Shown here: piece after piece, positions 1 to 10,449 of the stretch
How positions within the stretch are numbered: position 1 is the stretch's first letter
Layout of the letters: each line of letters starts with the position of its first letter
Assembly: GCA_030762175.1 (NCBI GenBank)
Contig: CM060834.1
Span: 64,771,501 to 64,835,500 of the forward strand
Reading direction: 5' to 3'
DNA from: Metallyticus violacea
Lineage: Eukaryota > Arthropoda > Insecta > Mantodea > Metallyticidae
Length of the DNA stretch: 64,000 nt
The notes under the pieces: generated by a model
The model's input: only the letters and a program-made list of their open reading frames with translations
Databases searched by the model: none
What the model was told of the DNA's origin: nothing
Translations under genes and position numbers: made by a program

Positions 1-67
1 CTTCGTTAGAATCACTTTTTTTCCGTTCTTATTTGAGATAACTGGTACTCTTTCATTATACTAGTTT
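1..67 (+). repeat. Partial satellite monomer at left edge
   Basis: The window opens inside a monomer, at the cttcgttagaatcac segment, and runs through the conserved tail to the next head at 68. Its tail reads ggtactc instead of the usual ggttctc; the same change is seen near 29235 and 35600. The array continues to the left. Confidence 0.95.
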
Positions 68-82
68 GATAGCCTCAGTAAA

Positions 83-93
83 GCATATTATGC
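83..93. other. 11-bp palindrome gcata-t-tatgc, once per monomer
   Basis: GCATA and TATGC are perfect reverse complements around a single T. The element recurs in nearly every monomer, 16-26 bases after the start of the head. Some classes break it: tatccgc (for example near 11435), tatgggc (near 2028) and ggatattatgc (near 6446). It could be a protein-binding dyad or a small cruciform; its function is unknown. Confidence 0.7.
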
Positions 94-103
94 GCAAAGA
101 ATC

Positions 104-129
104 TCGAAAAGAAAAAAAATTTTTTTCGA
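104..129. other. A-tract/T-tract hinge framed by tcgaaaa...ttttcga
   Basis: Arms tcgaaaa (104-110) and ttttcga (123-129) are reverse complements around an A-run passing directly into a T-run. The element is present in nearly all monomers. The A-run and T-run lengths vary from monomer to monomer and account for most of the length differences. Some classes replace the hinge with attattttcg, atgtttttcg, attgttttcg, aaagttttttttt or taaagttttt. A-tracts phased at about 138 bp would be expected to favour curved DNA and regular nucleosome placement; that is inference. Confidence 0.7.
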
Positions 130-415
130 AGTTTGGAAACGTCGTTTGAATCACTTTTTTCCGTTCTTATTTGAGATTACTGCTTCTCTTTCATTATAGT
201 AGTTTGATAGCCTCAGAAAAGCATATTATGCTGAAAGAATCTCGAAAAGAAAAAAAATTTTTTTCGAAGTTTGGAAACGTCGTTTAAATCACTTTTTTCC
301 GTTCTTATTTGAGATTACTGGTTCTCTTTCATTATAGTAGAATGATAGCCTCAGAAAAGCATATTATGCACAAAGAATATCGAAAAGAAAAAAAATTTTT
401 TTGGAAGTTTGGAAA

Positions 416-432
416 CTTCGTTAGAATCACTT
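416..432 (+). promoter_or_regulatory. CENP-B-box-like segment (partial match)
   Basis: The segment cttcgttagaatcactt aligns without gaps to the mammalian CENP-B box YTTCGTTGGAARCGGGA with 11 of 17 positions matching. It keeps the TTCG core, the central A and the C of the CGGG block, but lacks the GGG. It occurs in the cttcgttag monomer classes across the array, and the cttcgtttg classes are nearly the same. Binding by a CENP-B or pogo-type protein is possible but not shown; a chance match in an AT-rich repeat is the main alternative. Confidence 0.3.
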
Positions 433-542
433 TTATTCCGTTCTTATTTGAGATAACTGGTTCTCTTTCATTATACTAGTTTGATAGCCTCAGAAAAGCA
501 TATTATGCGCAAAGAATCTCGAAAAGAAAAAAAGTTCTTTTT

Positions 543-560
543 CGAAGTTTGGAAACTTCG
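543..560. other. 18-bp inverted repeat, perfect 8-bp arms
   Basis: cgaagttt and aaacttcg are exact reverse complements separated by gg. This is the commonest form of the site and recurs throughout the array. Class variants break the right arm: aaacgtcg, gacacttcg, aatcgtcg, aaacttcc, aaactttg and aaactacatt. I saw no compensating change in the left arm, so there is no sign of selection for pairing itself. The following T-run after gaatcac makes it look superficially like an intrinsic terminator, but a 2-nt loop and the satellite context argue against that. Confidence 0.75.
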
Positions 561-1999
561 TTTGAATCACTTTTTTTCCGTTCTTATTTGAGATAACTGG
601 TTCTCTTTCATTATACTAGTTTGATAGCCTCAGCAAAGCATATTATGCGCAAAGAATCTCGAAAAGAAAAAAATTTTTTTCGAAGTTTTTAAACTTCGTT
701 TGAATCACTTTTTTTCCGTTCTTATTTGAGATTACTGGTTCTCTTTCATTATACTAGTTTGATAGCCTCAGCAAAGCATATTATGCGCAAAGAATCTCGA
801 AAAGAAAAAAATTTTTTTCGAAGTTTTGAAACTTCGTTAGAATCACTTTTTTTCCGTTCTTATTTGAGATAACTGGTTCTCTTTCATTATACTATTTTGA
901 TAGCCTCAGTAAAGCATATTATGCGCAAAGAATCTGGAAAAGAAAAAAAATTATTTTCGAAGTTTGGAAACTTCGTTAGAATCACTTTTTTTCCGTTCTT
1001 AATTGAGATAACTGGTTCTCTTTCATTATACTAGTTTGATAGCCTCAGTAAAGCATATTATGCGCAAAGAATCTCGAAAAGAATAAAGTTTTTTTTTGAA
1101 GTTTGGAAACTTCGTCTGAATCACTTTTTTTCCGTTCTTATTTGAGATAACTGGTTCTCTTTCATTATACTATTTTGATAGGCTCAGTAAAGCATATTAT
1201 GCGCAAAGAATCTCGAAAAGAAAAAAAAAATTTTCGAAGTTTGGAATCGTCGTTTGAATCACTTTTTTCTGTTCTTATTTCAGATTACTGGTTCTCTTTC
1301 ATTATACTAGTTTGATAGCCTCAGCAAAGCATATTATGCGCAAAGAATCTCGAAAAGAAAAAAATTTTTTTCGAAGTTTGGAAACTTCGTTAGAATCACT
1401 TTTTTTCCGTTCTTATTTGAGATAACTGGTTCTCTTTCATTATACTAGTTTGATAGCCTCAGTAAAGCATATTATGCGCAAAGAATCTCGAAAAGAAAAA
1501 TTTTTTTTTCGAAATTTGGAAACTACATTAGAATCACTTTTTTTCCGTTCTTATTCGAGATAACTGGTTCGCCTTCATTATACTAATTTGATAACCTCAG
1601 AAAAGCATATTATGCACAAAGAATCTCGAAAAGAAAAAAAATTTTTTCGAAGTTTGGACACTTCGTTAGAATCACTTTTTTTCCGATCTTATTTGAGATA
1701 ACTGGTTCTCTTTCATTATACTAGTTTGATAGCCTCAGCAAAGCATATTATGCGCAAAGAATCTCGAAAAGAAAAAAAATTTTTTTCGAAGTTTGGAAAC
1801 TTCGTTAGAATATCTTTTTTTCCGTTCTTATTTGAGATAACTGGTTCTCTTTCATTATACTAGTTTGATAGCCTCAGCAAAGCATATTATGCGCAAAGAA
1901 TCTCGAAAAGAAAAAAAATTTTTTTCGAAGTTTGGAAACTTCGTTAGAATCATTTTTTTTCCGTTCTTATTTGAGATAACTGGTTCTCTTTCATTATAC

Positions 2000-3490
2000 T
2001 AGTTTGATAGCCTCAGTATAGCATATTATGGGCAAAGAATCTGGAAAAGAAAAAAAATTATTTTCGAAGTTTGGAAACTTCGTTAGAATCACTTTTTTTC
2101 CGTTTTTAATTGAGATAACTGGTTCTCTTTCATTATACTAGTTTGATAGCCTCAGTAAAGCATATTATGCGGAAAGAATCTCGAAAAGAAAAAAGTTTTT
2201 TTTGAAGTTTGGAAACTTCGTTTGAATCACTTTTTTTCCGTTCTTATTTGAGATAACTGGTTCTCTTTCATTATACTAGTTTGATAGACACAGTAAAGCA
2301 TATTATGCGCAAAGAATCTTGAAAAGAAAAAAAATTTTTTCGAAGTTTGGAATCGTCGTTTGAATCACTTTTTTCCGTTCTTATTTGAGATTACTGGTTC
2401 TCTTTCATTATACTAGTTTGATAGCCTCAGCAAAGCATATTATGCGCAAAGAATCTCGAAAAGAAAAAAATTTTTTTCGAAGTTTGGAAACTTCGTTAGA
2501 ATCACTTTTTTTCCGTTCTTATTTGAGATAACTGGTTCTCTTTCATTATACTAGTTTGATAGCCTCAGTAAAGCATATTATGCGCAAAGAATCTGGAAAA
2601 GAAAAAAAATTATTTTCGAAGTTTGGAAACTTCGTTAGAATCACTTTTTTTCCGTTCTTAATTGAGATAACTGGTTCTCTTTCATTATACTAGTTTGATA
2701 GCCTCAGTAAAGCACATTATACGCAAAGAATCTCGAAAAGAAAAAAGTTTTTTTTTGAAGTTTGGAAACTTCGTTTGAATCACTTTTTTTCCGTTCTTAT
2801 TTGAGATAACTGGTTCTCTTTCATTATACTAGTTTGATAGGCTCAGTAAAGCATATTATGCGCAAAGAATCTCGAAAAGAAAAAAAATTTTTTCGAAGTT
2901 TGGAATTGTCGTTTGAATCACTTTTTTCCGTCCTTATTTGAGATTACTGGTTCTCTTTCATTATAGTAGTTTGATAGCCTCAGAAAAGCATATTATGCAC
3001 AAAGAATCTCGAAAAGAAAAAAAATGTTTTTCGAAGTTTGGACACTTCGTTAGAATCACTTTTTTTCCGATCTTATTTGAGATAACTGGTTCTCTTTCAT
3101 TATACTTGTTTGATAGCCTCAGCAAAGCATATTATGCGCAAAGAATCTCGAAAAGAAAAAAAATTTTTTTCGAAGTTTGGAAACTTCGTTAGAATCACTT
3201 TTTTTCCGTTCTTATTTGAGATAACTGGTTCTCTTTCATTATACTAGTTTGATAGCCTCAGCAAAGCATATTATGCGCAAAGAATCTCGAAAAGAAAAAA
3301 AATTTTTTCCAAGTTTGGAAACTTCCTTAGAATCACTTTTTTTCCGTTCTTGTTTGAGATAACTGGTTCTCTTTCATTATACTAGTTTGATAGGCTCATT
3401 AAAGCATATTATGCGCAAAGAATCTCGAAAAGAAAAAAATTTTATTTCGAAGTTTGGAAACTTTGTTTGAATGACTTTTTTTCCGTTCTT
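2000..3490 (+). repeat. HOR block, left copy (21-monomer offset)
   Basis: The block contains, in order, the tatgggc monomer (2027), a ttttttttgaag monomer, an atcttgaaaag monomer with ggaatcgtcg (about 2283), an aatctgg/attatttt monomer, tacgc (about 2720), ggaattgtcg with ccgtcc (about 2905), a gcac/atgttttt monomer and a ccttag monomer. The same order recurs about 2.9 kb to the right. A private change is gatagacacag at 2283. Confidence 0.8.
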
Positions 3491-3538
3491 ATTTGAGATA
3501 ACTGGTTCTCTTTCATTATACTAGTTTGATAGCCTCAG
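3000..3538 (+). repeat. 7-monomer-offset duplication, copy 1
   Basis: The series is an atgtttttcg hinge, ggacacttcg with ccgatctt, a tail reading tatacttgtt at 3101, then cttccttag with ccgttcttgtttgag and an aattttatttcg/gaatgac monomer. The cttgtt tail is found in only one other place that I noticed, 970 bp downstream. Confidence 0.75.
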
Positions 3539-3969
3539 AAAAGCATATTATGCGCAAAGAATCTCGAAAAGAAAAATTTTTTTTTCGAAATTTGGAAACT
3601 ACATTAGAATCACTTTTTTCCGTTCTTATTCGAGATAACTGGTTCGCCTTCATTATACTAATTTGATAACCTCAGAAAAGCATATTATGCGCAAAGAATC
3701 TCGAAAAGAAAAAAAAATTTTTTTGTAGTTTGGATTCTTCGTTAGAATCACTTTTTTTCCGTTCTTATTTGAGATAACTGGTTCTCTTTCATTAAAATAG
3801 TTTGATAGCCTCAGTAAAGCATATGATGCGCAAAGAATCTCGAAAAGAATAAAGTTTTTCTTTGAAGTTTGGAAACTTCGTTTGAATCACTTTTTTTCCG
3901 TTCTTATTTGAGATAACTGGTTCTCTTTCATTATACTAGTTTGATAGGCTCAGTAAAGCATATTATGCG

Positions 3970-4508
3970 CAAAGAATCTCGAAAAGAAAAAAAATGTTTT
4001 TCGAAGTTTGGACACTTCGTTAGAATCACTTTTTTTCCGATCTTATTTGAGATAACTGGTTCTCTTTCATTATACTTGTTTGATAGCCTCAGCAAAGCAT
4101 ATTATGCGCAAAGAATCTCGAAAAGAAACCAAATTTTTTTCGAAGTTTGGAAACTTCGTTAGAATCACTTTTTTCCGTTCTTATTTGAGATAACTGGTTC
4201 TCTTTCATTATACTAGTTTGATAGCCTCAGCAAAGCATATTATGCGCAAAGAATCTCGAAAAGAAAAAAAATTTTTTCGAAGTTTGGAAACTTCCTTAGA
4301 ATCACTTTTTTTCCGTTCTTGTTTGAGATAACTGGTTCTCTTTCATTATACTAGTTTGATAGGCTAAGTAAAGCATATTATGCGCAAAGAATCTCGAAAA
4401 GAAAAAAATTTTATTTCGAAGTTTGGAAACTTTGTTTGAATGACTTTTTTTCCGTTCTTATTTGAGATAACTGGTTCTCTTTCATTATACTAGTTTGATA
4501 GCCTCAGT
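3970..4508 (+). repeat. 7-monomer-offset duplication, copy 2
   Basis: This copy matches 3000-3538, including the rare tatacttgtt tail at 4071. The left junction joins a ggctcag/gcgc head to the atgtttttcg hinge; in copy 1 that hinge sits in a gcac monomer. The exchange therefore lies inside the purine-rich stretch of the monomer. A private change gaaaccaaatt is near 4127. Confidence 0.75.
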
Positions 4509-4904
4509 AAAGCATATGATGCGCAAAGAATCTCGAAAAGAAAAAAATTTTTTTTCGAAGTTTGTAAACGTCGTTTGAATCACTTTTTTCCGTTCTTATT
4601 TGAGATTACTGGTTCTCTTTCATTATAGTAGTTTGATAGCCTCAGAAAAGCATATTATGCACAAAGAATCTCGAAAAGAAAAAAAATTTTTTCGAAGTTT
4701 GGACACTTCGTTAGAATCACTTTTTTTCCGTTCTTATTTGAGATAACTGGTTCTCTTTCATTATACTAGTTTGATAGCCTCAGCAAAGCATATTATGCGC
4801 AAAGAATCTCGAAAAGAAAAAAAATTTTTTTCGAAGTTTGGAAACTTCGTTAGAATCATTTTTTTTCCGTTCTTATTTGAGATAACTGGTTCTCTTTCAT
4901 TATA

Positions 4905-6260
4905 CTAGTTTGATAGCCTCAGTATAGCATATTATGGGCAAAGAATCTGGAAAAGAAAAAAAATTATTTTCGAAGTTTGGAAACTTCGTTAGAATCACTT
5001 TTTTTCCGTTTTTAATTGAGATAACTGGTTCTCTTTCATTATACTAGTTTGATAGCCTCAGTAAAGCATATTATGCGCAAAGAATCTCGAAAAGAAAAAA
5101 GTTTTTTTTGAAGTTTGGAAACTTCGTTTGAATCACTTTTTTTCCGTTCTTATTTGAGATAACTGGTTATCTTTCATTATACTAGTTTGATAGGCTCAGT
5201 AAAGCATATTATGCGCAAAGAATCTTGAAAAGAAAAAAAATTTTTTCGAAGTTTGGAATCGTCGTTTGAATCACTTTTTTCCGTTCTTATTTGAGATTAC
5301 TGGTTCTCTTTCATTATACTAGTTTGATAGCCTCAGCAAAGCATATTATGCGCAAAGAATCTGGAAAAGAAAAAAAATTATTTTTGAAGTTTGGAAACTT
5401 CGTTAGAATCACTTTTTTTCCGTTCTTAATTGAGATAACTGGTTCTCTTTCATTATACTAGTTTGATAGCCTCAGTAAAGCATATTAACGCAAAGAATCT
5501 CGAAAAGAAAAAAGTTTTTTTTTGAAGTTTGGAAACTTCGTTTGAATCACTTTTTTTCCGTTCTTATTTGAGATAACTGGTTCTCTTTCATTATACTAGT
5601 TTGATAGGCTCAGTAAAGCATATTATGCGCAAAGAATCTCGAAAAGAAAAAAAATTTTTTCGAAGTTTGGAATTGTCGTTTGAATCACTTTTTTCCGTCC
5701 TTATTTGAGATTACTGGTTCTCTTTCATTATAGTAGTTTGATAGCCTCAGAAAAGCATATTATGCGCAAAGAATTTGAAAAGAAAAAAAATGTTTTTCGA
5801 AGTTTGGACACTTCGTTAGAATCACTTTTTTTCCGATCTTATTTGAGATAACTGGTTCTCTTTCATTATACTAGTTTGATAGCCTCAGCAAAGCATATTA
5901 TGCGCAAAGAATCTCGAAAAGAAAAAAAATTTTTTTCGAAGTTTGGAAACTTCGTTAGAATCACTTTTTTTCCGTTCTTATTTGAGATAACTGGTTCTCT
6001 TTCATTATACTAGTTTGATAGCCTCAGCAAAGCATATTATGCGCAAAGAATCTCGAAAAGAAAAAAAATTTTTTCGAAGTTTGGAAACTTCCTTAGAATC
6101 ACTTTTTTTCCGTTCTTGTTTGAGATAACTGGTTCTCTTTCATTATACTAGTTTGATAGGCTCAGTAAAGCATATTATGCGCAAAGAATCTCGAAAAGAA
6201 AAAAATTTTATTTCGAAGTTTGGAAACTTTGTTTGAATGACTTTTTTTCCGTTCTTATTT
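4905..6260 (+). repeat. HOR block, right copy, one monomer shorter
   Basis: This block repeats the class order of 2000-3490. The offset is 2,906 bp at tatgggc (2027 and 4933) and at the atcttg monomer (2283 and 5189), but only about 2,767 bp from the tacgc monomer onward. The change is one monomer. The hybrid is near 5330-5390, where a gcctcagcaaag head runs into an aatctgg/attattttt body. A three-base loss near 5486 gives cattaacgc. Confidence 0.8.
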
Positions 6261-7849
6261 GAGATAACTGGTTCTCTTTCATTATACTAGTTTGATAGCC
6301 TCAGTAAAGCATATTATGCGCAAAGAATATGGAAAAGAAAAAAAATTTTTTTCGAAGTTTGGAAACTTCGTTAGAATCACTTTTTTTCCGTTCTTATGTG
6401 AGATAACTGGTTCTCTTTCCTTATACTAGTTTATAACCTCAGAAAAGGATATTATGCGCAAAGAATCTCGAAAAGAAAAAAGTTTTTTTTCGAAGTTTGG
6501 AAACTTCGTTTGAATCACTTTTTTTTCCGTTCTTATTTGAGATAACTGGTTCTCTTTCATTATATTAGTTTGATAGCGTCAGTAAAGCATATTATGCGCA
6601 AAGAATCTGGAAAAGAAAAAAAATTTTTTTCGAAGTTTGGAAACTTCGTTAGAATCACTTTTTTCCATTCTTATTTGAGATAACTGGTTCTCTTTCATTA
6701 TACTAGTTTGATAGCCTCAGTAAAGCATATTATGCGCAAAGAATCTCGAAAAGAAAAAAAATTTTTTTCGAAGTTTGGAAACGTCGTTTGAATCACTTTT
6801 TCCGTTCTTATTTGAGATTACTGGTTCTCTTTCATTATAGTAGTTTGATAGCCTCAGAAAAGCATATTATGCGCAAAGAATCTCGAAAAGAAAAAAGGTT
6901 TTTTTCGAAGTTTGGAAACTTCTTTAGATTCACTTTTTTCCGTTCTTATTTGAGATAACTGGTTCTCTTTCATTATACTAGTTTGATAGCCTCAGTAAAG
7001 CATATTATGCGCAAAGAATTTCGAAAAGAAAAAAAATTTTTTTCGAAGTTTGTAAACGTCGTTTGAATCACTTTTTTCCGTTCTTATTTGAGATTACTGG
7101 TTCTCTTTCATTATAGTAGTTTGATAGCCTCAGAAAAGCATATTATGCACAAAGAATCTCGAAAAGAAAAAAAATTTTTTCGAAGTTTGGAAACTTCGTT
7201 AGAATCACTTTTTTTCCGATCTTATTTGAGATAACTGGTTCTCTTTCATTATACTAGTTTGATAGCCTCAGCAAAGCATATTATGCGCAAAGAATCTCGA
7301 AAAGAAAAAAAATTTTTTTCGAAGTTTGGAAACTTCGTTAGAATCACTTTTTTTCCGTTCTTATTTGAGATAACTGGTTCTCTTTCATTATACTAGTTTG
7401 ATAGCCTCAGTATAGCATATTATGGGCAAAGAATCTGGAAAAGAAAAAAAATTATTTTCGTAGTTTGGAAACTTCGTTAGAATCACTTTTTTTCCGTTTT
7501 TAATTGAGATAACTGGTTCTCTTTCATTATACTAGTTTGATAGCCTCAGTAAAGCATATTATGCGCAAAGAATCTCGAAAAGAAAAAAGTTTTTTTTTGA
7601 AGTTTGGAAACTTCGTTTGAATCACTTTTTTTCCGTTCTTATTTGAGATAACTGGTTCTCTTTCATTATACTAGTTTGATAGGCTCAGTAAAGCATATTA
7701 TGCGCAAAGAATCTCGAAAAGAAAAAAAATTTTTTCGAAGTTTGGAATCGCCGTTTGAATCACTTTTTTCCGTTCTTATTTGAGATTACTGGTTCTCTTT
7801 CATTATACTAGTTTGATAGCCTCAGCAAAGCATATTATGCGCAAAGAAT

Positions 7850-9371
7850 CTCGAAAAGAAAAAAATTTTTTTCGAAGTTTGGAAACTTCGTTAGAATCAC
7901 TTTTTTTCCGTTCTTATTTGAGATAACTGGTTCTCTTTCATTATACTAGTTTGATAGCTTCAGTAAAGCATATTATGCGCAAAGAATCTGGAAAAGAAAA
8001 AAAATTATTTTCGAAGGTTGGAAACTTCGTTAGAATCACTTTTTTTCCGTTCTTATTTGAGATAACTGGTTCTCTTTGATTATACTAGTTTGATAGCCTC
8101 AGTAAAGCATATTATGCGCAAAGAATCTCGAAAAGAAAAAAGTTTTTTTTTGAAGTTTGGAAACTTCGTTTGAATCACTTTTTTTCCGTTCTTATTTGAG
8201 ATAACTGGTTCTCTTTCATTATACTAGTTTGATAGGCTCAGTAAAGCATATTATCCGCAAAGAATCTCGAAAAGAAAAAAAATTTTTTCGAAGTTTGGAA
8301 TCGTCGTTTGAATCACTTTTTTCCGTTCTTATTTGAGATTACTGGTTCTCTTTCATTATAGTAGTTTGATATCCTCAGAAAAGCATATTATGCACAAAGA
8401 ATCTCGAAAAGAAAAAAAATGTTTTTCGAAGTTTGGACACTTCGTTAGAATCACTTTTTTTCCGATCTTATTTGAGATAACTGGTTCTCTTTCATTATAC
8501 TAGTTTGATAGCCTCAGCAAAGCATATTATGCGCAAAGAATCTCGAAAAGAAAAAAAATTTTTTCGAAGTTTGGAAACTTCCTTAGAATCACTTTTTTTC
8601 CGTTCTTATTTGAGATAACTGGTTCTCTTTCATTATACTAGTTTGATAGGCTCAGTAAAGCATATTATGCGCAAAGAATCTCGAAAAGAAAAAAATTTTA
8701 TTTCGAAGTTTGGAAACTTTGTTTGAATGACTTTTTTTCCGTTCTTATTTGAGATAACTGGTTCTCTTTCATTATACTAGTTTGATAGCCTCAGTAAAGC
8801 ATATTATGCGCAAAGAATATGGAAAAGAAAAAAAATTTTTTTCGAAGTTTGGAAACTTCGTTAGAATCACTTTTTTCCGTTCTTATGTGAGATAACTGGT
8901 TCTCTTTCCTTATATTAGTTTGATAACCTCAGAAAAGGATATTATGCGCAAAGAATCTCGAAAAGAAAAAAGTTTTTTTTCGAAGTTTGGAAACTTCGTT
9001 TGAATCACTTTTTTTTCCGTTCTTATTTGAGATAACTGGTTCTCTTTCATTATATTAGTTTGATAGCGTCAGTAAAGCATATTATGCGCAAAGAATCTGG
9101 AAAAGAAAAAAAATTTTTTTCGAAGTTTGGAAACTTCGTTAAAATCACTTTTTTCCATTCTTATTTGAGATAACTGGTTCTCTTTCATTATACTAGTTTG
9201 ATAGCCTCAGTAAAGCATATTATGCGCAAAGAATCTCGAAAAGAAAAAAAATTTTTTTCGCAGTTTGGAAACGTCGTTTGAATCACTTTTTCCGTTCTTA
9301 TTTGAGATTACTGGTTCTCTTTCATTATAGTAGTTTGATAGCCTCAGAAAAGCATATTATGCGCAAAGAAT
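7850..9371 (+). repeat. 11-monomer HOR subunit, copy 1
   Basis: The subunit runs from the aatctgg/cgaaggttgg monomer (8011) through a ggctcag/ggaatcgtcg monomer, a gatatcctcag monomer (about 8368), ccgatctt, cttccttag, gaatgac, aatatgg, ggatattatgc and gcgtcag monomers to the next aaacgtcg monomer. The following copy starts 1,522 bp later. Confidence 0.8.
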
Positions 9372-10445
9372 CTCGAAAAGAAAAAAATTTTTTTCGAAGT
9401 TTGGAAACTTCGTTAGAATCACTTTTTTTCCGTTCTTATTTGAGATAACTGGTTCTCTTTCATTATACTAGTTTGATAGCCTCAGTAAAGCATATTATGC
9501 GCAAAGAATCTGGAAAAGAAAAAAAATTATTTTCGAAGGTTGGAAACTTCGTTAGAATCACTTTTTTTCCGTTCTTATTTGAGATAACTGGTTCTCTTTC
9601 ATTATACTAGTTTGATAGCCTCAGTAAAGCATATTATGCGCAAAGAATCTCGAAAAGAAAAAAGTTTTTTTTTGAAGTTTGGAAACTTCGTTTGAATCAC
9701 TTTTTTTCCGTTCTTATTTGAGATAACTGGTTCTCTTTCATTATACTAGTTTGATAGGCTCAGTAAAGCATATTATGCGCAAAGAATCTCGAAAAGAAAA
9801 AAAATTTTTTCGAAGTTTGGAATCGTCGTTTGAATCACTTTTTTCCGTTCTTATTTGAGATTACTGGTTCTCTTTCATTATAGTAGTTTGATATCCTCAG
9901 AAAAGCATATTATGCACAAAGAATCTCGAAAAGAAAAAAAATGTTTTTCGAAGTTTGGACACTTCGTTAGAATCACTTTTTTTCCGATCTTATTTGAGAT
10001 AACTGGTTCTCTTTCATTATACTAGTTTGATAGCCTCAGCAAAGCATATTATGCGCAAAGAATCTCGAAAAGAAAAAAAATTTTTTTCGAAGTTTGGAAA
10101 CTTCGTTAGAATCACTTTTTTTCCGTTCTTATTTGAGATAACTGGTTCTCTTTCATTATACTAGTTTGATAGCCTCAGCAAAGCATATTATGCGCAAAGA
10201 ATCTCGAAAAGAAAAAAAATTTTTTCGAAGTTTGGAAACTTCCTTAGAATCACTTTTTTTCCGTTCTTATTTGAGATAACTGGTTCTCTTTCATTATACT
10301 AGTTTGATAGGCTCAGTAAAGCATATTATGCGCAAAGAATCTCAAAAAGAAAAAAATTTTTTTTCGAAGTTTGGAAACTTGGTTTGAATGACTTTTTTTC
10401 CGTTCTTATTTGAGATAACTGGTTCTCTTTCATTATACTAGTTTG
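9372..10445 (+). repeat. 11-monomer HOR subunit, copy 2 (with one extra monomer)
   Basis: The cgaaggttgg and gatatcctcag markers recur at 9533 and about 9890, 1,522 bp after the first copy. After ccgatctt there is one more gcctcagcaaag/cttcgttag monomer than in copy 1. The same pair, with the same one-monomer difference, is found at about 26.6/28.15 kb and 33.0/34.5 kb. The duplication is therefore older than the larger copies that carry it. Confidence 0.75.
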
Positions 10446-10449
10446 ATAG

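Larger units (their letters stand above)
68..205 (+). repeat. First complete monomer (138 bp), reference phase
   Basis: This monomer fixes the phase used here. In order it shows the head gatagcctcag, the palindrome gcatattatgc (83-93), the purine-rich caaagaatctcgaaaag, the A/T hinge (112-126), cgaagtttggaaacgtcg, the segment gtttgaatcac, a pyrimidine run ending ccgttc, and the tail ttatttgagattactg followed by ctctttcattatagtagttt. It belongs to the aaacgtcg / gagattac / tagtag class. Monomers of this class are nearly always followed by one whose head reads cagaaaagc. A restriction site TTCGAA occurs about once per monomer in most classes, and ACTAGT once per monomer in those with tatactagt tails, so a digest ladder is predicted. 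Confidence 0.95.

Noticed and set aside
112..126. Poly(A) tail of a retroposon insertion
   Set aside because: The A-run is present at the same place in every monomer and is followed at once by a T-run. There are no target-site duplications or element body.
543..580. Intrinsic transcription terminator (inverted repeat followed by a T-run)
   Set aside because: The loop is 2 nt, the T-run starts about 15 bases after the stem, and the motif occurs hundreds of times in a eukaryote-like satellite.
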